The position numbers were made by a program, and so were the translations under genes. DNA of 64,000 nt from Schistosoma haematobium (lineage: Eukaryota > Platyhelminthes > Trematoda > Strigeidida > Schistosomatidae). The notes beneath the pieces were generated by a model. That model saw only the letters and a list, made by a program, of their open reading frames with translations. It had not been told where the DNA came from and made no database searches. The stretch is taken from NCBI RefSeq assembly GCF_000699445.3, contig NC_067202.1, positions 13,049,924-13,113,923 of the forward strand, written 5' to 3'. Shown in pieces: positions 1-12,500 of the stretch (positions within the stretch are counted from its first letter, which is position 1; each line of letters begins with the position of its first letter).

Positions 1-1661
1 ACCATATTTCATTAGATATGATTTGGAGATTCAACAGCAACGCTGTTAGTTGTAGTCTAATTTCAGTGATCTGGATAATCCTGTTGTTGACATTTTGTCG
101 GAAATTTAGACAAACGTGTTCAAGTTTATTGATATAAACATTTTAACTCAGTTTTATATGGAATAGATCGAACGTTGCGCACCGTTCGTATTATTTGAAA
201 CAGACTCAAACGAGTCACTCAATGAGCTATCCTACAACAACTGTTGAACTACGTGGTTATGATCAGCGATTAAGAAATTGTGTAAGTATATTTCAAGAAA
301 GAAGTCACACTCACTCGATCTGCATGAATAATTGATTGATCGTAGCTGTGACTTGATGTGAGGTGGAAGTTGAATACAGAATGAGATGCAGTAAACGACA
401 TACTGCGGATGTACTTCGTCAGGAAACGATGACAATCACACTAATTGTTCACCGATAATCGTCAAAATTATTGCCATACGGGATGAATGCGGCATATGCA
501 CACACACACGAAATGGTGTGGTTTTACTAATCATACGTCGAGAATTACGTACCAACTTTAATACGAATATATTTCTCAATCAGAATATACTGCTTCGTAC
601 TTTGTCGAGTGATCCGTTGCGTTGACGCGCGGAAAATGAACAATCGTTGTACACAGAAGTGGAACCTCCTGTACATTGTTTCATGGAATGCTTGTTTCTG
701 CGTTCACTAGGTCAATATAGCTCAGGTAAAACTCAAAACTGACGCCTGGTCAGCAAACGTCATGAAAACTATTAACATATTGACGAACTATGTATCACAC
801 TGATGCTAATTGATTGCAATTTTCGTGACTGAATCCTTGAAGTTTCCACAGAATTACACAAGTCAGTGTTCGATGGAATCTGCGTTTGTGTGGAAATTTG
901 TTAAATCTAAGGTAAATCTGCATCACCCACACTGTCCAGGACCAACGAACATGGGCAATCTGAAAATTGACAAGAAACATTTGAGCAACAGACGTATCAG
1001 TATTATGAGGCAAGCTAACTAAGGATTCCATCATTTGTTTAACACATCGATTAATACGGAATAGAACATAAGTTTTCAACACGTTGGTTTCATATGAGGT
1101 ATGACTCAATAAATTTGATGCCGTCTTTACTTAGGAAATTACTCATCATGTCAGACGATTGACAGCAGACGATAAAGTCTATCGTTCCCAAGTGTGTAAA
1201 GACGACCATAAAATATGATCAGTTTCATTCCATGAAGATCTAGTAACAAGCAGTTACATAAAATTCATAAGAGAAGTAGAGTGCGTTGGTGTAAACACTG
1301 TTTCGATATTCATGGCGACGCTTAGAAGTCAATCATACGTTTATTAATCTTCCGATATTGAAGTAGGCGAAAATCATATCAGAATACAATCAAGATACGA
1401 CATAATTCCTGAATGTCAGGATTGTAAACTATCACGCGATTATTTATTTCAGTCTTACGATAATATGAGATAAAGAGTCTAAACTGAAATAAAGTTTTCA
1501 ATTATTTACTCAGGTGACTTTATAGAAAAGCAGCCTACAGACTGTCTGTCTCATTCAACTGGTTCACTTACACAATTGTTGAATATATCTTGTCTAGAAT
1601 TTTCAAAACATATATTAATGTTCAATATAATTGCTGACTACTAAATGTAAAGGGCTGACAT
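1..1661. other. Upstream flank of gene copy 1 (part of the large duplication)
   Basis: No gene is seen here. The stretch matches 32,229–36,596 collinearly, except for a Penelope-like insertion (32,430–34,615) and about 540 bp near 35,138–35,680 that are present only in the second copy. The promoter of the gene starting at 1,662 should lie here, but I cannot point to a convincing core element. Short open frames on both strands look like chance. Confidence 0.6.
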
Positions 1662-2275
1662 ATGGTACAGGCCTCAGGACGTATATCATTTTTGTTATCA
1701 TTGATGATGAGTGAGTTAAATCTTTATGTGATTAATGTTTGTTTTCTATGTGGTAAACACAAGAGAGAGAGACTATATTCATTTGTTCCGTTCATTATTT
1801 TTCCACTGAGAATACCGTTATTAATTGATGATGACAAACCGTCTGTATTGAATATTAGGAATATCAAAATATTCTTAACTCGATGACTTTGTCAATGATC
1901 GTTTTGCGGGAATACGCATTTGACTACGTTTCTCATTTTGTGTTTCATAAATATCATGGAGTGCCAATATTATGGTGTTGAGATATTGGTCTCAAAGCGT
2001 CATCATTTATCCAGACGATTATACGGAATTTATTCACCTGAAGATTAAGCAACGTTTTCAAGATGAAAATATCACAGAAATTTTGTCATGGAAACTGAAG
2101 TTAATCAAAACGATTTTACAAAATACACGTTATTTTTGAATGTCGTTCAAACACGCATGAATGTTTGATGTTTTTCTTCTTCTTTTTCTTCTACTGATCA
2201 CTTTAGCATTCTTATCATCAAAGACGGTGATTGGGACGTATCAGCCGGCATACTTGAAGACGAACATGTTTAGAA
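1662..2275 (+). CDS. Signal-peptide exons 1 and 2, copy 1
   Basis: Exon 1 (1662–1710) reads MVQASGRISFLLSLMM plus one base before GTGAGT. Exon 2 (2207–2275) follows a pyrimidine-rich acceptor ending in CTTTAG and ends before GTAGGT. The split codon gives Thr, so the hydrophobic core runs across the junction. Exon 2 is identical in copy 2. Exon 1 differs from copy 2 (36597–36645) by a few bases, with length and frame kept. That ATG was chosen because it is followed by a hydrophobic stretch and a phase-1 donor that fits all downstream exons. Confidence 0.55.
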
Positions 2276-5200
2276 GTAGGTGTGGTTATTTTTTCGGATG
2301 GATGAATGATAATATATTTTGTCTGATATAATAATAATATTCATGTCAATTTCCTTCGTTTCATTACTAACACTCTCTCCTCCTGACGATGATGTGTGAA
2401 ATTGCGATAAATCGGCAACAGACAACAGACTGTTTGGTTCAATGATATAATGTAATGATTAAACCACGACATCAAACGATTAAACGAATTGGTAGTTCGA
2501 CAAACTACTTGAGTGACCCCAACGTTGTACGTATCAACTGGCAGCTGACTCAAATTCTTAATAACTGTCACTAGTGGACATCAATATTCCCTGTAGACGC
2601 ACTTGCTGAGTGAGAGCAAGTAAGGTAGTTGCATCAAAACATTTTCTACAGACTGGTGATCCAAGTTGCCGGACAGACATCAATCCAGTCCACCTAACCA
2701 TAAGAGTCGGTCACACGTGTGCATCTAAAGTGACGCGTCTGACTGCTGTTCGTATTCCAGTAGCCTGATGTGAACTTATCATGCAACTTTATTACGTAAG
2801 CTAAACGAGAAGAGCTTTGAAGCTTACTCCAAAAATAAGAGGATTTGAGTGCACTGTCCCAGTAGTATATTCGTTTACACTTAGATCAAAGCTTCCTAAG
2901 CACACATTTGCAACCAGACGAATCAGGCGACAAATGAATGGTATTGATCATGTGCGGTTGACAATAAGTAACATATTTATAATTGTTTTTAAAATGAAAG
3001 CAAATTATTTGGATCTTTTTACAGAAAATCCAAGTACAAATACTTTGCGTGTAATTCAAGAACAGACGAAATCGCTGTCGTTTGAATGGAAACCGATGAA
3101 GCACGATTCGTTTTCATATGTATATTTAGAAAATTCAGCAGGGTACTTTTGGAAAACTGAAAGATATATTGAAGCTGGAGATATCGGAAATTTGCCAACT
3201 ATTGGGAAACCGTGTGAAGCGATAACGTATAAAGCAGAGGGTTACTACAGTGGGATTCTTGGATACTCTTCATTGTTTTCAACATACAACATTGAATATG
3301 AACGAGGTGAGCTTGTCATTTTATTGCAGTTGTTCAGTATTATATCTTGTCTCTGTATTCATGTATTTTGTACTGAAAGCAGAGAAGAATCTGCTTAACA
3401 GTTTCCACACGTAATATACTTGTAGGAAAATTTGTTTAGAATTCCAATAGTGAATGCAGTGTAATTGATAGATAAATATTCCATGTGCTCTGGTAAATTC
3501 AGATTAGAACATAATGCATTACAAAAACGTTGTTGCTGACTATGTGTATTTATTTTGCCTTACATTCTCATCGTCTTTTCTCACAGTTCCGAGGATCGAA
3601 AATGTTCGAATACAAAAGCAGTCTGACTCGTCTTCACGTATAACATTGGGAAGAGAAGAATCACCATGTAAAGTCGACACCACAGTTATGTTTAGAGGAA
3701 ATTCGAAAAATAAATTGGAGATGTTTATCATGCCACGAAATCAAGTTGAATATTATATGAACCACACAGAAGTGAAGGAAAGAAGCACAGAAGTGTTCAT
3801 TCTGTTCAATAGACGTGGAGACCGTTTCTCTTTACCAACAATCGGTAATATTTTTTTCATGTCTATCATTATTTGCAAAATATTTCGACATTCAAGGTTT
3901 GATGGAGGAGATGATGTGCATATTCGAAAGTTCAGTGCTTACATTTCACAGTCACACAATACAAGATAATTATAAAAGTTGCCACATAGTGAGAACATGT
4001 ATCATGTAGATCTAGGCGAGATGTACAGTTATAAATATTGTGTTTCCACATAGACGATAAATTGGTATTATTGTGCGTACCTACAAGTTATGAGCTGACG
4101 TTTGTTGAATTATTAAGTTCGGAGTCCACATTGTCTATTTAATCTGATAACAACTGAAAACATTAGAAAAATCAATATTGAGAAAATGAGGCCACCATTG
4201 GTTTGAACCGATGACACTACAGATTTTCGAAGTGTTGAAAATGACGAAGTATATTAATCACGATAATTTAATGACAACCATAACATAACACGTGCCATGT
4301 CTCTGGTAACAGATATTGAAATCAGCACAAATTGTACTGAATTTCGAACAATACTTCATCTCATTTTGAATAGGAACACAATGTCTATATTTCCATATAG
4401 ATAACTAGAGATAAATGATGACCATCTACTCCATTGCTGTCACGATCAGGCGATTGAATGACGTGAATTTTTGCAAATGATCACGGTCGTAATGAACCAC
4501 GGAATCACATATACTTCAGGCTGTCACAGAGCATAGTGTTTGTCTGGTGGTAGTAGAATCTACAGGATTAAAAATGAAGCTGGAATACTTAGATTGGTGA
4601 GTTGTGTCACTTATCTTTGCTGAGCATAATTTTCTTAACTTGATGTTTCGTTTTCAAATAATGAGAAAAAGTGTTTGTTTTCAAACTTTTCTCTCTTCTA
4701 CTGGAATCAAAACGAAAACGTCATGAATGTGAGTTTACCAATTAAACTGTCAAATAATGGAAAACATTTCGTTTCTGTAATGCATTTCTAGTAGTAAGAT
4801 GATCAGAAGTCATTGAATCGACCAATTGACCAATAGTCTAAGTTGCGATGCACTAAAAATATTTGACGTATCACTGAGTTGTGTGTGCTTGTACGTCATG
4901 AGTTCCGATGCTCATCAATATTGTAGATAGATTAGGCGCAAATCATGTGTTTTGCATCCACAGTAACGTCAATATACGTTTGCATTGAGGTTTGAGTGGC
5001 TAAAGTTGAATTTCGAGTGAAGTGTTCAAATTTAATACTTTAATCTGTGTGATTGATAGCAAAATATTTTCATTGGATTTTAGAAAACAAAAGTTAAATG
5101 TAAGTTACCAAAGTTGTTACCAATAGCGATGTAAATAGTAGTGAACTGAAAGTTTCAAAAATTTATACAACATGTTTATCAATTTAAACATAGGAAATTA

Positions 5201-8200
5201 TGTATTCGATGTCATGAATAAATTGGCAAAATACATCAATTTTGATCGACGAAGAGTTCGTCCAAAAGTGAACTTCATTCATATTCGCAACAAATACCTA
5301 ACCCTATATAAACGCGATAGATAAGGGAAGAAAATGTGCTATCGGTTTGAGCATTCAATTTACGACTAACGAAATAATAAGGGTGCCATTTAACAAACAA
5401 GAGAAATAACAACCAACATAAAAATAGATCAGTGGACAAGAAAAAACAGAAATGACAGAAGGTATTCATAACTAAGAATCGTACACTGCATTACCTAAAG
5501 TGAAAAAAAAATTAACAGATTAAAAATTGACTAAGCTTTCAATATGACAAGATCAAATACATGACTAAATCACAGTTGTCTTGAGCATGATCGAATTCAA
5601 CGGCAATGATTAGAGCTATGTCATTGAAAGAATTCATAATATTGTGTTCACTAACTGAATCACCACACTGAATCATCAATATTTTCACATACCTATAATG
5701 CTTGTATTTTGCAGATGAACTAACAGACAAGAAACTGAACAAAGAAGAATCGACAACGCAAACGGAATGTAAGATAATCACATAACCAGTAATCTCTTTA
5801 TCCATCAGTTATTCGTTGTTGTTGTTTGTCTGAAATAGACTCAGTGGAGTGTTTGTTGCACTTTTGTGAATGTTGTGGTTTGGCTCGTGGTCATTTCAAT
5901 CTATTTGTTTCCGTCTCACCGATGTCTGCGTTCCTCTTCCACCACTGATATTATTTTGTTTTTCACACGTGTCTTTCTGTGATTAGCTTCTGAGTGTTTC
6001 CGCACTCCGTTCCGCTGTTGCAAAAATATCCTTTACATTTGCTTTTCTAGTATTTTGTGAAAAGTTCTATTCTAAGTGTAATCAATCAAATCATTGTTCG
6101 ATTTAGGTAGGGACAAATCAGAAATCATTAGACAACTTTAAGTTTCTTTTGCTCTTGTTACACCAAATTCTTTTAATTCACCATCTGTCAACAAGGTGGG
6201 TACTTCAGGTGAGTGTAGTACCCGCTGACGTGTCGGTAATTGTGTTTGTTAGAATTTGTCAAATTTCAGGTTTTCCCGTTCGTCGAATCATACGGATCAT
6301 TTTAGAGAAATGCTGCAAATGAAATATGTTTGCTATAAATCTTGTTAGGTTTGACTGATGTTAGTTGGATAAATTTAACTTGGATAACTGGTGCAATTCG
6401 ACTCACATATTTCTAGTAGACGTCCACTGTGTCAAGTGTTTTGATAGCAACCACTGAATCGATTTGTTTACATCAATATCAACAATGACAGAAATCATGC
6501 TACAAAACCTCGACGGTATCACCGCTTACATTCTCAATGTGTAATTCAAGACAAATGGTGTGTTTTCTCATAAACAGTAGGAAGTTATTGACATTTCTTA
6601 GTATGACAAAAATTACCGAGGTGTATAACAAGCCAACAAACAAACAAACAACAAACATCGTGTTCCGTGATCTAAGTGTGACGATTTGTAAAACTCCTAA
6701 ATTTCAGTAGTGTCTCTATTATTCTGCACATCGACAGTAGTGATCCAGGTGACAGTGACATGCATTTCTGTACATGTAGCAGGTGCAGGTTAACGATAAC
6801 TCAAATAACAGCTCACACACTCACTCGTGTTACAACATTGATTACGTAACTAAATCACAGATGTCTTGAGCACGATCTAATTCAACAGCAATGATTAGAG
6901 CTATGTCATTGAAAGGATTCATAATATTGTGTTCAATAACTGAATCACCACACTGAATCATCAATATTTTCACATACCTATAATGCTTGTATTTTGCAGA
7001 TGAACTAACAGACAAGAAACTGAACAAAGAAGAATCGACAACGCAAACGGAATGTAAGATAATCACATAACCAGTAATCTAACAATCGTAATGTAAATGT
7101 GGCTCAATTGTGAACGGTATCTACACATTCATGAAAACGAAAATATCTAGAAGTATTTCACCGTGACAATAGAAGTGTGATGTAGTGTTGCGTGGAAATT
7201 TCATGTGTGAAACTGTCGTATTAGTAAACATCGACATGTGTAAGCGTATGCATTTACTGTCATCTGAGTTTATGGTTACTATTTACTAAGGCGTAGAAAT
7301 CAATTCATCATAGTGGAAACAGTACAGTGAAATCGGAAAATGGGAGAAATTTGAACAAACCTAATAAACAATTTCTATTGGACATGGGTCATCCGATATT
7401 ACTGTAAAATACACCATACTATTCCTGACAAATAATTTATATTCGTAGTGTAGGTTGGATGCATGTGCTGGTGTTATTTGCGCATTCTGAAGTGTGATAT
7501 CATTTAACGTGGTTTATCTTCTCCATCAAAGTTCTATCACGAGTTGACCATTTGTGCATATTCCGTTTGTCGACTCAACTGTTGATAAGCTATTTCGCTT
7601 TCTTTGTTTATTCTATCAACGTGACAGCTGTGAGTGTGACTGTGATGAACGAGGAGAACACGGCGAATCTCAACACATGTGAGTCTCCCACCATACACGT
7701 GTTTCTCAAATGCTCTCTTTATCAATCAGTTATTGGTTGTTGTTATTCGTCTGAAATAGTCTCAGTGGAGTGTTTGTTGCACTTTTGTGAATGTTGTGGT
7801 TTGGCTCGTGGTCATTTCAATCTATTTGTTTCCGTCTCACCGATGTCTGCGTTCCTCTTCCACCACTGATATTATTTTGTTTTTCACACGTGTCTTTCTG
7901 TGATTAGCTTCTGAGTGTTTCCGCACTCCGTTCCGCTGTTGCAAAAATATCCTTTACATTTGCTTTTCTAGTATTTTGTGAAAAGTTCTATTCTAAGTGT
8001 AATCAATCAAAACATTGTTCGATTTAGGTAGGGACAAATCAGAAATCATTAGACATTGTTAAATTTTTTTTCACTTGTACCGTCAATCTCTTTTAATTCT
8101 TCATTTGTCAATAATATTTATACTTTGTTAGATTATACTTTTCATTGCGCTTTCATTACGTATATTCTTGTTGTTGTGTTTTTGTTTCTTTTTCTGTTTT

Positions 8201-9532
8201 TCTATGATATAAGCTTTTATTCATTGTGTTTTTCGGTGCATTTTGTAGCGGTTTGATTATCTTCTTTCTTGCAATAAATTGTTTTATTCTGTTTGTTGAA
8301 CTATAAAGTAACGTTTTTCGCTTACGAGTTTCAATAATTTAGTATTATATCCATAATAACTTTGAGTATCAGTTGTTTGTTTGAATTATATTAGTAAAAT
8401 CCGTCATATCTTTCTCGTATTCATGCTGCATTTTTAGCATCAAATGTTCTAAATTCATCATTTTTCGAAGTTATTGGTACTTCAAGTGAGTTTGCTATTC
8501 ACTGATGTTTCTATGTTTATGATGTTTCCATTTGGGATTTGTCATATTCTTATACACCATCTGAATGTATTCATGTCACTGAAGTTCGTATATTTTGCTT
8601 AAATTTGACAAACAATGTCGAGCTCACCAGTTTCGTGTCTGTAGGTTACTCTCGTGATATTGATAGAAGAAATCAGAGAAGTAGTGGATAGGTCTTTATT
8701 TAGATATTCACACAGTCACAGTGGGATTATCTGTTCAGATAAACAAAGCTTCTCAACATTCAATATAAGATATTAGAAAATATAATGCCTATACAAAGTA
8801 AGGAAGTGAGGGAATATGTGAAATCCTAACCAATCAATGTAAGCTGTTACATGAGTACTCAGTTCACTTTGTGAAGTATAAAATCGTTGTATGAAGTGGT
8901 GCCCAATTGAGTCTGAACAGTTGATACGATGTAACAATATGAAGCCAATAAGTTCGGACTATTCAAATTTTATGGCTTCTCTTTCCATAACGAACACGGA
9001 CATAATGTCAATTAATTAAATAATGGTAAAAATAATATACGTAGAAACTATGTGGAATGAATCTTTTAAAACACTTATTCCGACCATTATGATTATCCAC
9101 GTCTCATAACTTGATATCTTTTTTTTTATGTGTATACTCTCCTTTACAATTTACACTTGTCATAACAACATCTACCCTCAGTTCACTCCCACAGATTTTC
9201 AACGCATTTGTACCAATCATTGACAGAATAGTATACAGGTTCGGTTTGTTAACGGAATTCAGTAGGTTAAGATTTGTCAATATATATCACACCACGTGCA
9301 TGCGCCTTGTACTACAAGTCACAAGGTTGTTTTATTTATATATTTGTTAGTTCAGGTCTTTCTCTCTTCCGTTGTAACTTATGGCTGAATGTTTCATACT
9401 TTCTCACATCAGTAAACAAGTGCTACTTTTCAATTGTCGCTCTTTTCTCTCTCAGATATCATTATACCAATATTGGTCGTGATAATTCTTGTGGTCTCCA
9501 TAGGTTTGTTCTTTCTTATTAAATTGTTTTAA
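1662..9532 (+). CDS. Predicted type I membrane protein built of phase-1 exons and micro-exons, copy 1 (spliced)
   Basis: Gene model inferred from splice signals; the family is not recognised. Exons: 1662–1710 (49 nt, ATG to a GTGAGT donor), 2207–2275 (69), 3025–3306 (282, exon A), 3587–3844 (258, exon B), 5715–5768 and 7000–7053 (54 each, identical), 7628–7678 (51), 8471–8485 (15), 9456–9532 (77, with stop). Every intron is phase 1, every internal exon is a multiple of three, and the joined frame is open for about 302 residues, or 284 with one 54-nt exon skipped. Exons 1–2 give a signal peptide (ISFLLSLMM joined to TFLSS). The last exon gives a membrane helix (IIIPILVVIILVVSIGLFFL) and a basic tail of about three residues. 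The inferred product is a surface protein with a two-part ectodomain, a hydrophilic stalk and one membrane anchor. The ectodomain has one cysteine per large exon and an NHT glycosylation site in exon B. Schistosome micro-exon genes share the symmetric short exons, but I see no sequence match to a named one. Micro-exon usage and any missed exons need transcript data. Confidence 0.6.
3025..3306 (+). CDS. Ectodomain exon A, copy 1
   Basis: 282 nt between TTTTTACAG and GTGAGC, phase 1 on both sides. The first third (NPSTNTLRVIQEQ, then FEWKPMKHDSFSYVY) is nearly the same as in copy 2 (37979–38257). After SYVYL the two copies diverge sharply around a conserved GDIGNLPTIG core and a conserved IEYER end. 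Copy 1 is one codon longer. A single cysteine (KPCE) is kept. The exon is probably extracellular. No domain family recognised. Confidence 0.6.
3587..3844 (+). CDS. Ectodomain exon B, copy 1
   Basis: 258 nt (86 codons) between a strong acceptor (TTTTCTCACAG) and GTAATA, phase 1 on both sides. It joins exon A to read EYERVPRIENVRIQKQSD. It contains one cysteine (ESPCKVD), a potential N-glycosylation site (MNHTE), and the end RGDRFSLPTI. It is identical at nucleotide level to copy 2 (38540–38797), including several hundred bases of flanking intron. A decayed homologue lies at 14077–14317. No named domain is recognised; the alternation of charged and hydrophobic residues suggests a beta-rich extracellular module, which is a weak inference. 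Confidence 0.6.
5715..5768 (+). CDS. 54-nt micro-exon of the stalk, first tandem copy
   Basis: It lies between TGTATTTTGCAG and GTAAGA, phase 1 on both sides, and encodes a hydrophilic, Thr-rich peptide (xELTDKKLNKEESTTQTE). The identical 54 nt recur at 7000–7053 with the same flanks, through duplication of a block inside the gene. The first block has lost the sequence that holds the 51-nt micro-exon in the second block. Confidence 0.55.
7000..7678 (+). CDS. Stalk micro-exons 54 nt (7000–7053) and 51 nt (7628–7678)
   Basis: The 54-nt exon repeats 5715–5768. The 51-nt exon lies between AACGTGACAG and GTGAGT and reads xVSVTVMNEENTANLNT. Both are phase 1 on both sides, so either can be skipped without changing frame. 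In copy 2 (43112–43162) the 51-nt exon differs by one synonymous change (GCG/GCA). Confidence 0.5.
8471..8485 (+). CDS. Candidate 15-nt micro-exon
   Basis: 15 nt (TTATTGGTACTTCAA) between an AAG acceptor and GTGAGT, phase 1 on both sides, joining the 51-nt exon to the membrane exon in frame. Identical in copy 2 (43955–43969). The matching position in the upstream duplicated block (about 6,200) has a changed spacing that is not a multiple of three. The acceptor has a moderate pyrimidine tract, so this is the least certain exon. Confidence 0.35.
8645..8851 (-). repeat. Solo LTR remnant within the last intron, copy 1
   Basis: Read on the minus strand it begins TGTAACAGCT, contains an AATAAA signal (CTAAATAAAGACC) and ends in GAGAGTAAC, giving TGTAAC/GTTAC inverted termini. 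The same unit, diverged, lies at 62850–63102 next to a polypurine tract, which identifies it as an LTR. No internal sequence and no clear target-site duplication remain. It is also present in copy 2 at 44129–44335, so it predates the duplication. Confidence 0.55.
9456..9532 (+). CDS. Transmembrane terminal exon, copy 1
   Basis: A very strong acceptor (CTTTTCTCTCTCAG) is followed by a frame encoding an aspartate or asparagine (split codon), about 20 strongly hydrophobic residues, then Lys-Leu-Phe and TAA. It needs one base from the previous exon, in line with the phase-1 rule of the gene. It is the C-terminal anchor of a type I membrane protein. Identical in copy 2 (44939–45015). Confidence 0.65.
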
Positions 9533-12500
9533 CATCAATCGTGTCCTGTATTTGTACCCGTAAATGCAGTGTGCTTATTTCTGATTAACTGTTAATTTTG
9601 TATTCATAAATATAGATTGTTGTCTTCATATTGGTTTTGATATACAGATAAGACATCGATTTATTCGCTAAGTGAAGTCAATAATGATATTTATGCAAAT
9701 CAAAAGACTCTTAGGCAGAGGAAGAGAAACGAGTAATAGTTGAGTAAACAAGTATTCACCACACTCCTTAGGATTTGTTCAGACACTGATGACATTATTG
9801 AGATCAGGAGTTTATGAATGGATCATTGAGCGAAAAATTACTGATCACTTTGAAGAGAGATTCCCTTCACAGTCCTATTATTATAAACTGGTTGAGTTTA
9901 CATGGACTGAGACATTTAAATTAAATGATCATTGAATAATAACTATTTCCACCCCCAAAGGAACAGAAGTTACATGTTTCCTGTCAAATAATACTGAACA
10001 TTTAACATAGCAATATTATGAATGTGATGTAAAGTATTCTGAATTTTGTGACCGCATTGGAACATAATCGACATAGTTGGTTTAGTGTCGTGAGTACCAC
10101 AGAAATGACATCTGCCAAAACTTTAAAATCGGTGATTTGAATTCACAAGTTCATCTGCTTTCTCTTCAAGTACATGCTAACGTTACATTGTATGAAACAA
10201 CCAACGAATTACTCTCGCATAGATCTGTTGGTTAATAGAAATGATACAAGTGGAATGGAGAAGATCTGGTTATCGATGGAATCGAGGACTGATTTGCCAC
10301 CCTATTTAGGGCTTGCCCTTTAGAAGAGTCTGATCCTCAGAACTGACAGCTCCGTATACGGTAGTCAAGTTAGTGGTTTTCTTGAGTTGACAGATTAGTG
10401 GATGATACATTGATGTTGAAAGTGAAGGATGCCACGAAAATACACTCAATCGAAAAGTCGGAAGGACAATGACATTATTGCAGAAGATTCCTCTGTTATG
10501 CACATTCTATTCCATTGATATAAACTTGTGACAGTGCAGTTGCATTGAGTCTATACGAACCGGAAGAAAATTGATTTGTGACACCTTTGATCGTGTTGTT
10601 TGCATTGACTGAAACTGTGCATTTGTGTTTGTGAATTGAAGCACTCTTACAGAAATAGAAACACCCTGTTTTATAAAGCAACCAAATATTATCTTTTGAA
10701 TGCATTTTCACGTGATTTATCTAGAAAATAAAGGATATAATCTATTTGGTGCGCTTGGTATTCTTCCTTCATCCTTTATCAACTTGTTTGTTTGTGGTAA
10801 TTTATATTTGCTAACTGCTTAAACAAATAATGGTCGAATAACTGGGTTGTATTATTTGTCTAGATACGAATGTACATTTGTATTTATAATGAAATATAGA
10901 ACTGTCATTTACCAAAATCAACTTGTTTAGCTTTCAACTGGGCAATAGCGCGTATCTAATGTACATAGGTAGTTATTCTTCAATCCAAACATTAGTTTTG
11001 ATTCTTCAACTATGAATCACAATGATATTGTTAAATACAGTATTGCAATATATCAATTGGGTTTCGTATAATATTCTGGTAATTTTTAAAGTTGTACAAA
11101 GAGCACGGTGAATCAAATGGGATCTTGACTTTCCCAAACGGATCAGAAGCTCTCTGAAAATCTTAACTAGCCAAATATTTATTTTCTTTTATAGCACTTT
11201 GACCGGATTCCGACCAGATTGCATGATAATGCTATCGATAGAAAACGACGTACGTTGCGGAAGTCACAATATTGCACCGCTAAGCAAGCGCTCATTTGCG
11301 AAGCTGAAGAGAAACGGAAAATGGAAGACCACAGGACACATTGAGTGGAGAAATGGAAGCAGTTATCAAAATGATGAACAACAGTTACAACGACTGTAAA
11401 GGAGTTTCTAGGAGAGAGTTAGATGTCATAAGGCCGCTACTCATTCACGAGGTGTATTAGGCGTCAGTTAATAAGTAAACAAGTACCTCACAATATATAT
11501 CGACTAGATTTTCGTTATTGATGGACTAAAATAAGTGAAATATGAGCATGAATTTTGAATACGTGTACGCCGTGCACCTGTTGTTCCAAATAGCCTCTAA
11601 TAGAAACGAAAAGCGATAATACAAGGGGAGGAATGCGTGCTAGTAAACTCGATTCGACCATGCATTACCCAACATTTATAGCCAGGTAGTAACAAGCTAC
11701 GGATGCATGTTGAGTAGGATAAGCGAGTGGCAGTTATATAATCACTGATGTTCAACCGGCGAATAATCATCAAGGGCAGAATCGTGGCTCAAGAAAAATG
11801 AATAAACCTGTCTGTCTTGAACCTAGAACAACCCGTGTAAAGTTAACATGGCAACAGAATTCAAAACACTCTTCTGCAATAAGTAGAGCGATGATTTCAA
11901 AAAGTGTCTCATCAGAAATAACACTGAAAAGGTGTGTGGTTAACGTTAAGAATAAGTGGCAAACAAATTTGAACTGTTTGTGATGGGATGCAATGTCGCG
12001 TTTGGGGTCAGTCAATAACGGAAAAATCTGTCATACACATAGTAAAAGCATTACATGGATGTCATATAAGCATGGACAAAAATGAAAATGTAACAACGAG
12101 ATCATGGGCAAATTAGTGAGAGCACAATAAACCGACATGCATTTATGTCGTGACTGTTTGAACGATAAGTTAACAAGTTCATATGAACAACCGATAATAC
12201 CGTACAAACAGTAACAATTTGTTTATTATTAACCTCGTATTGCAATGGAATAAATAATGAGAACAGATAGAATATAACATAACAGGAAATGGTCTGCGTT
12301 GTCAACAGAATATAAAGTTAAAGACAATGGAAATATGAACATTTTCTCACTAGCCTGGTATTTATATTTTTTCATAAAAATATTTGCGAACAATATGAGA
12401 GGATTTGATTGCGATATGAGTAATATAAATACCTCGTATATGAACTGTTGTTGCATTAATTTATATTTTATCCGATTATTTGTCGTTGAAATTGTTCGCC

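Noticed and set aside
2341..2571. 76-codon minus-strand frame identical in both duplication copies (also 37295–37525)
   Set aside because: It is identical only because the whole surrounding block is identical. It lies between exon 2 and exon A on the opposite strand, with no signal or domain.
4571..4601. Possible small exon between CTACAG and GTGAGT
   Set aside because: 31 nt breaks the symmetric phase-1 rule followed by the other exons, so it is not supported.
4668..4730. Possible 63-nt phase-1 exon ending before GTGAGT (identical in copy 2)
   Set aside because: Frame and length fit, but the acceptor (AATAATGAG) is poor and the encoded peptide is unlike the rest; the surrounding block is identical anyway, so conservation is no evidence.
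5539..5805. Minus-strand frames at 5539–5805, 6842–7066 and 41083–41349 as a small repeated gene family
   Set aside because: They are antisense shadows of the plus-strand 54-nt micro-exon and its duplicated flanks.
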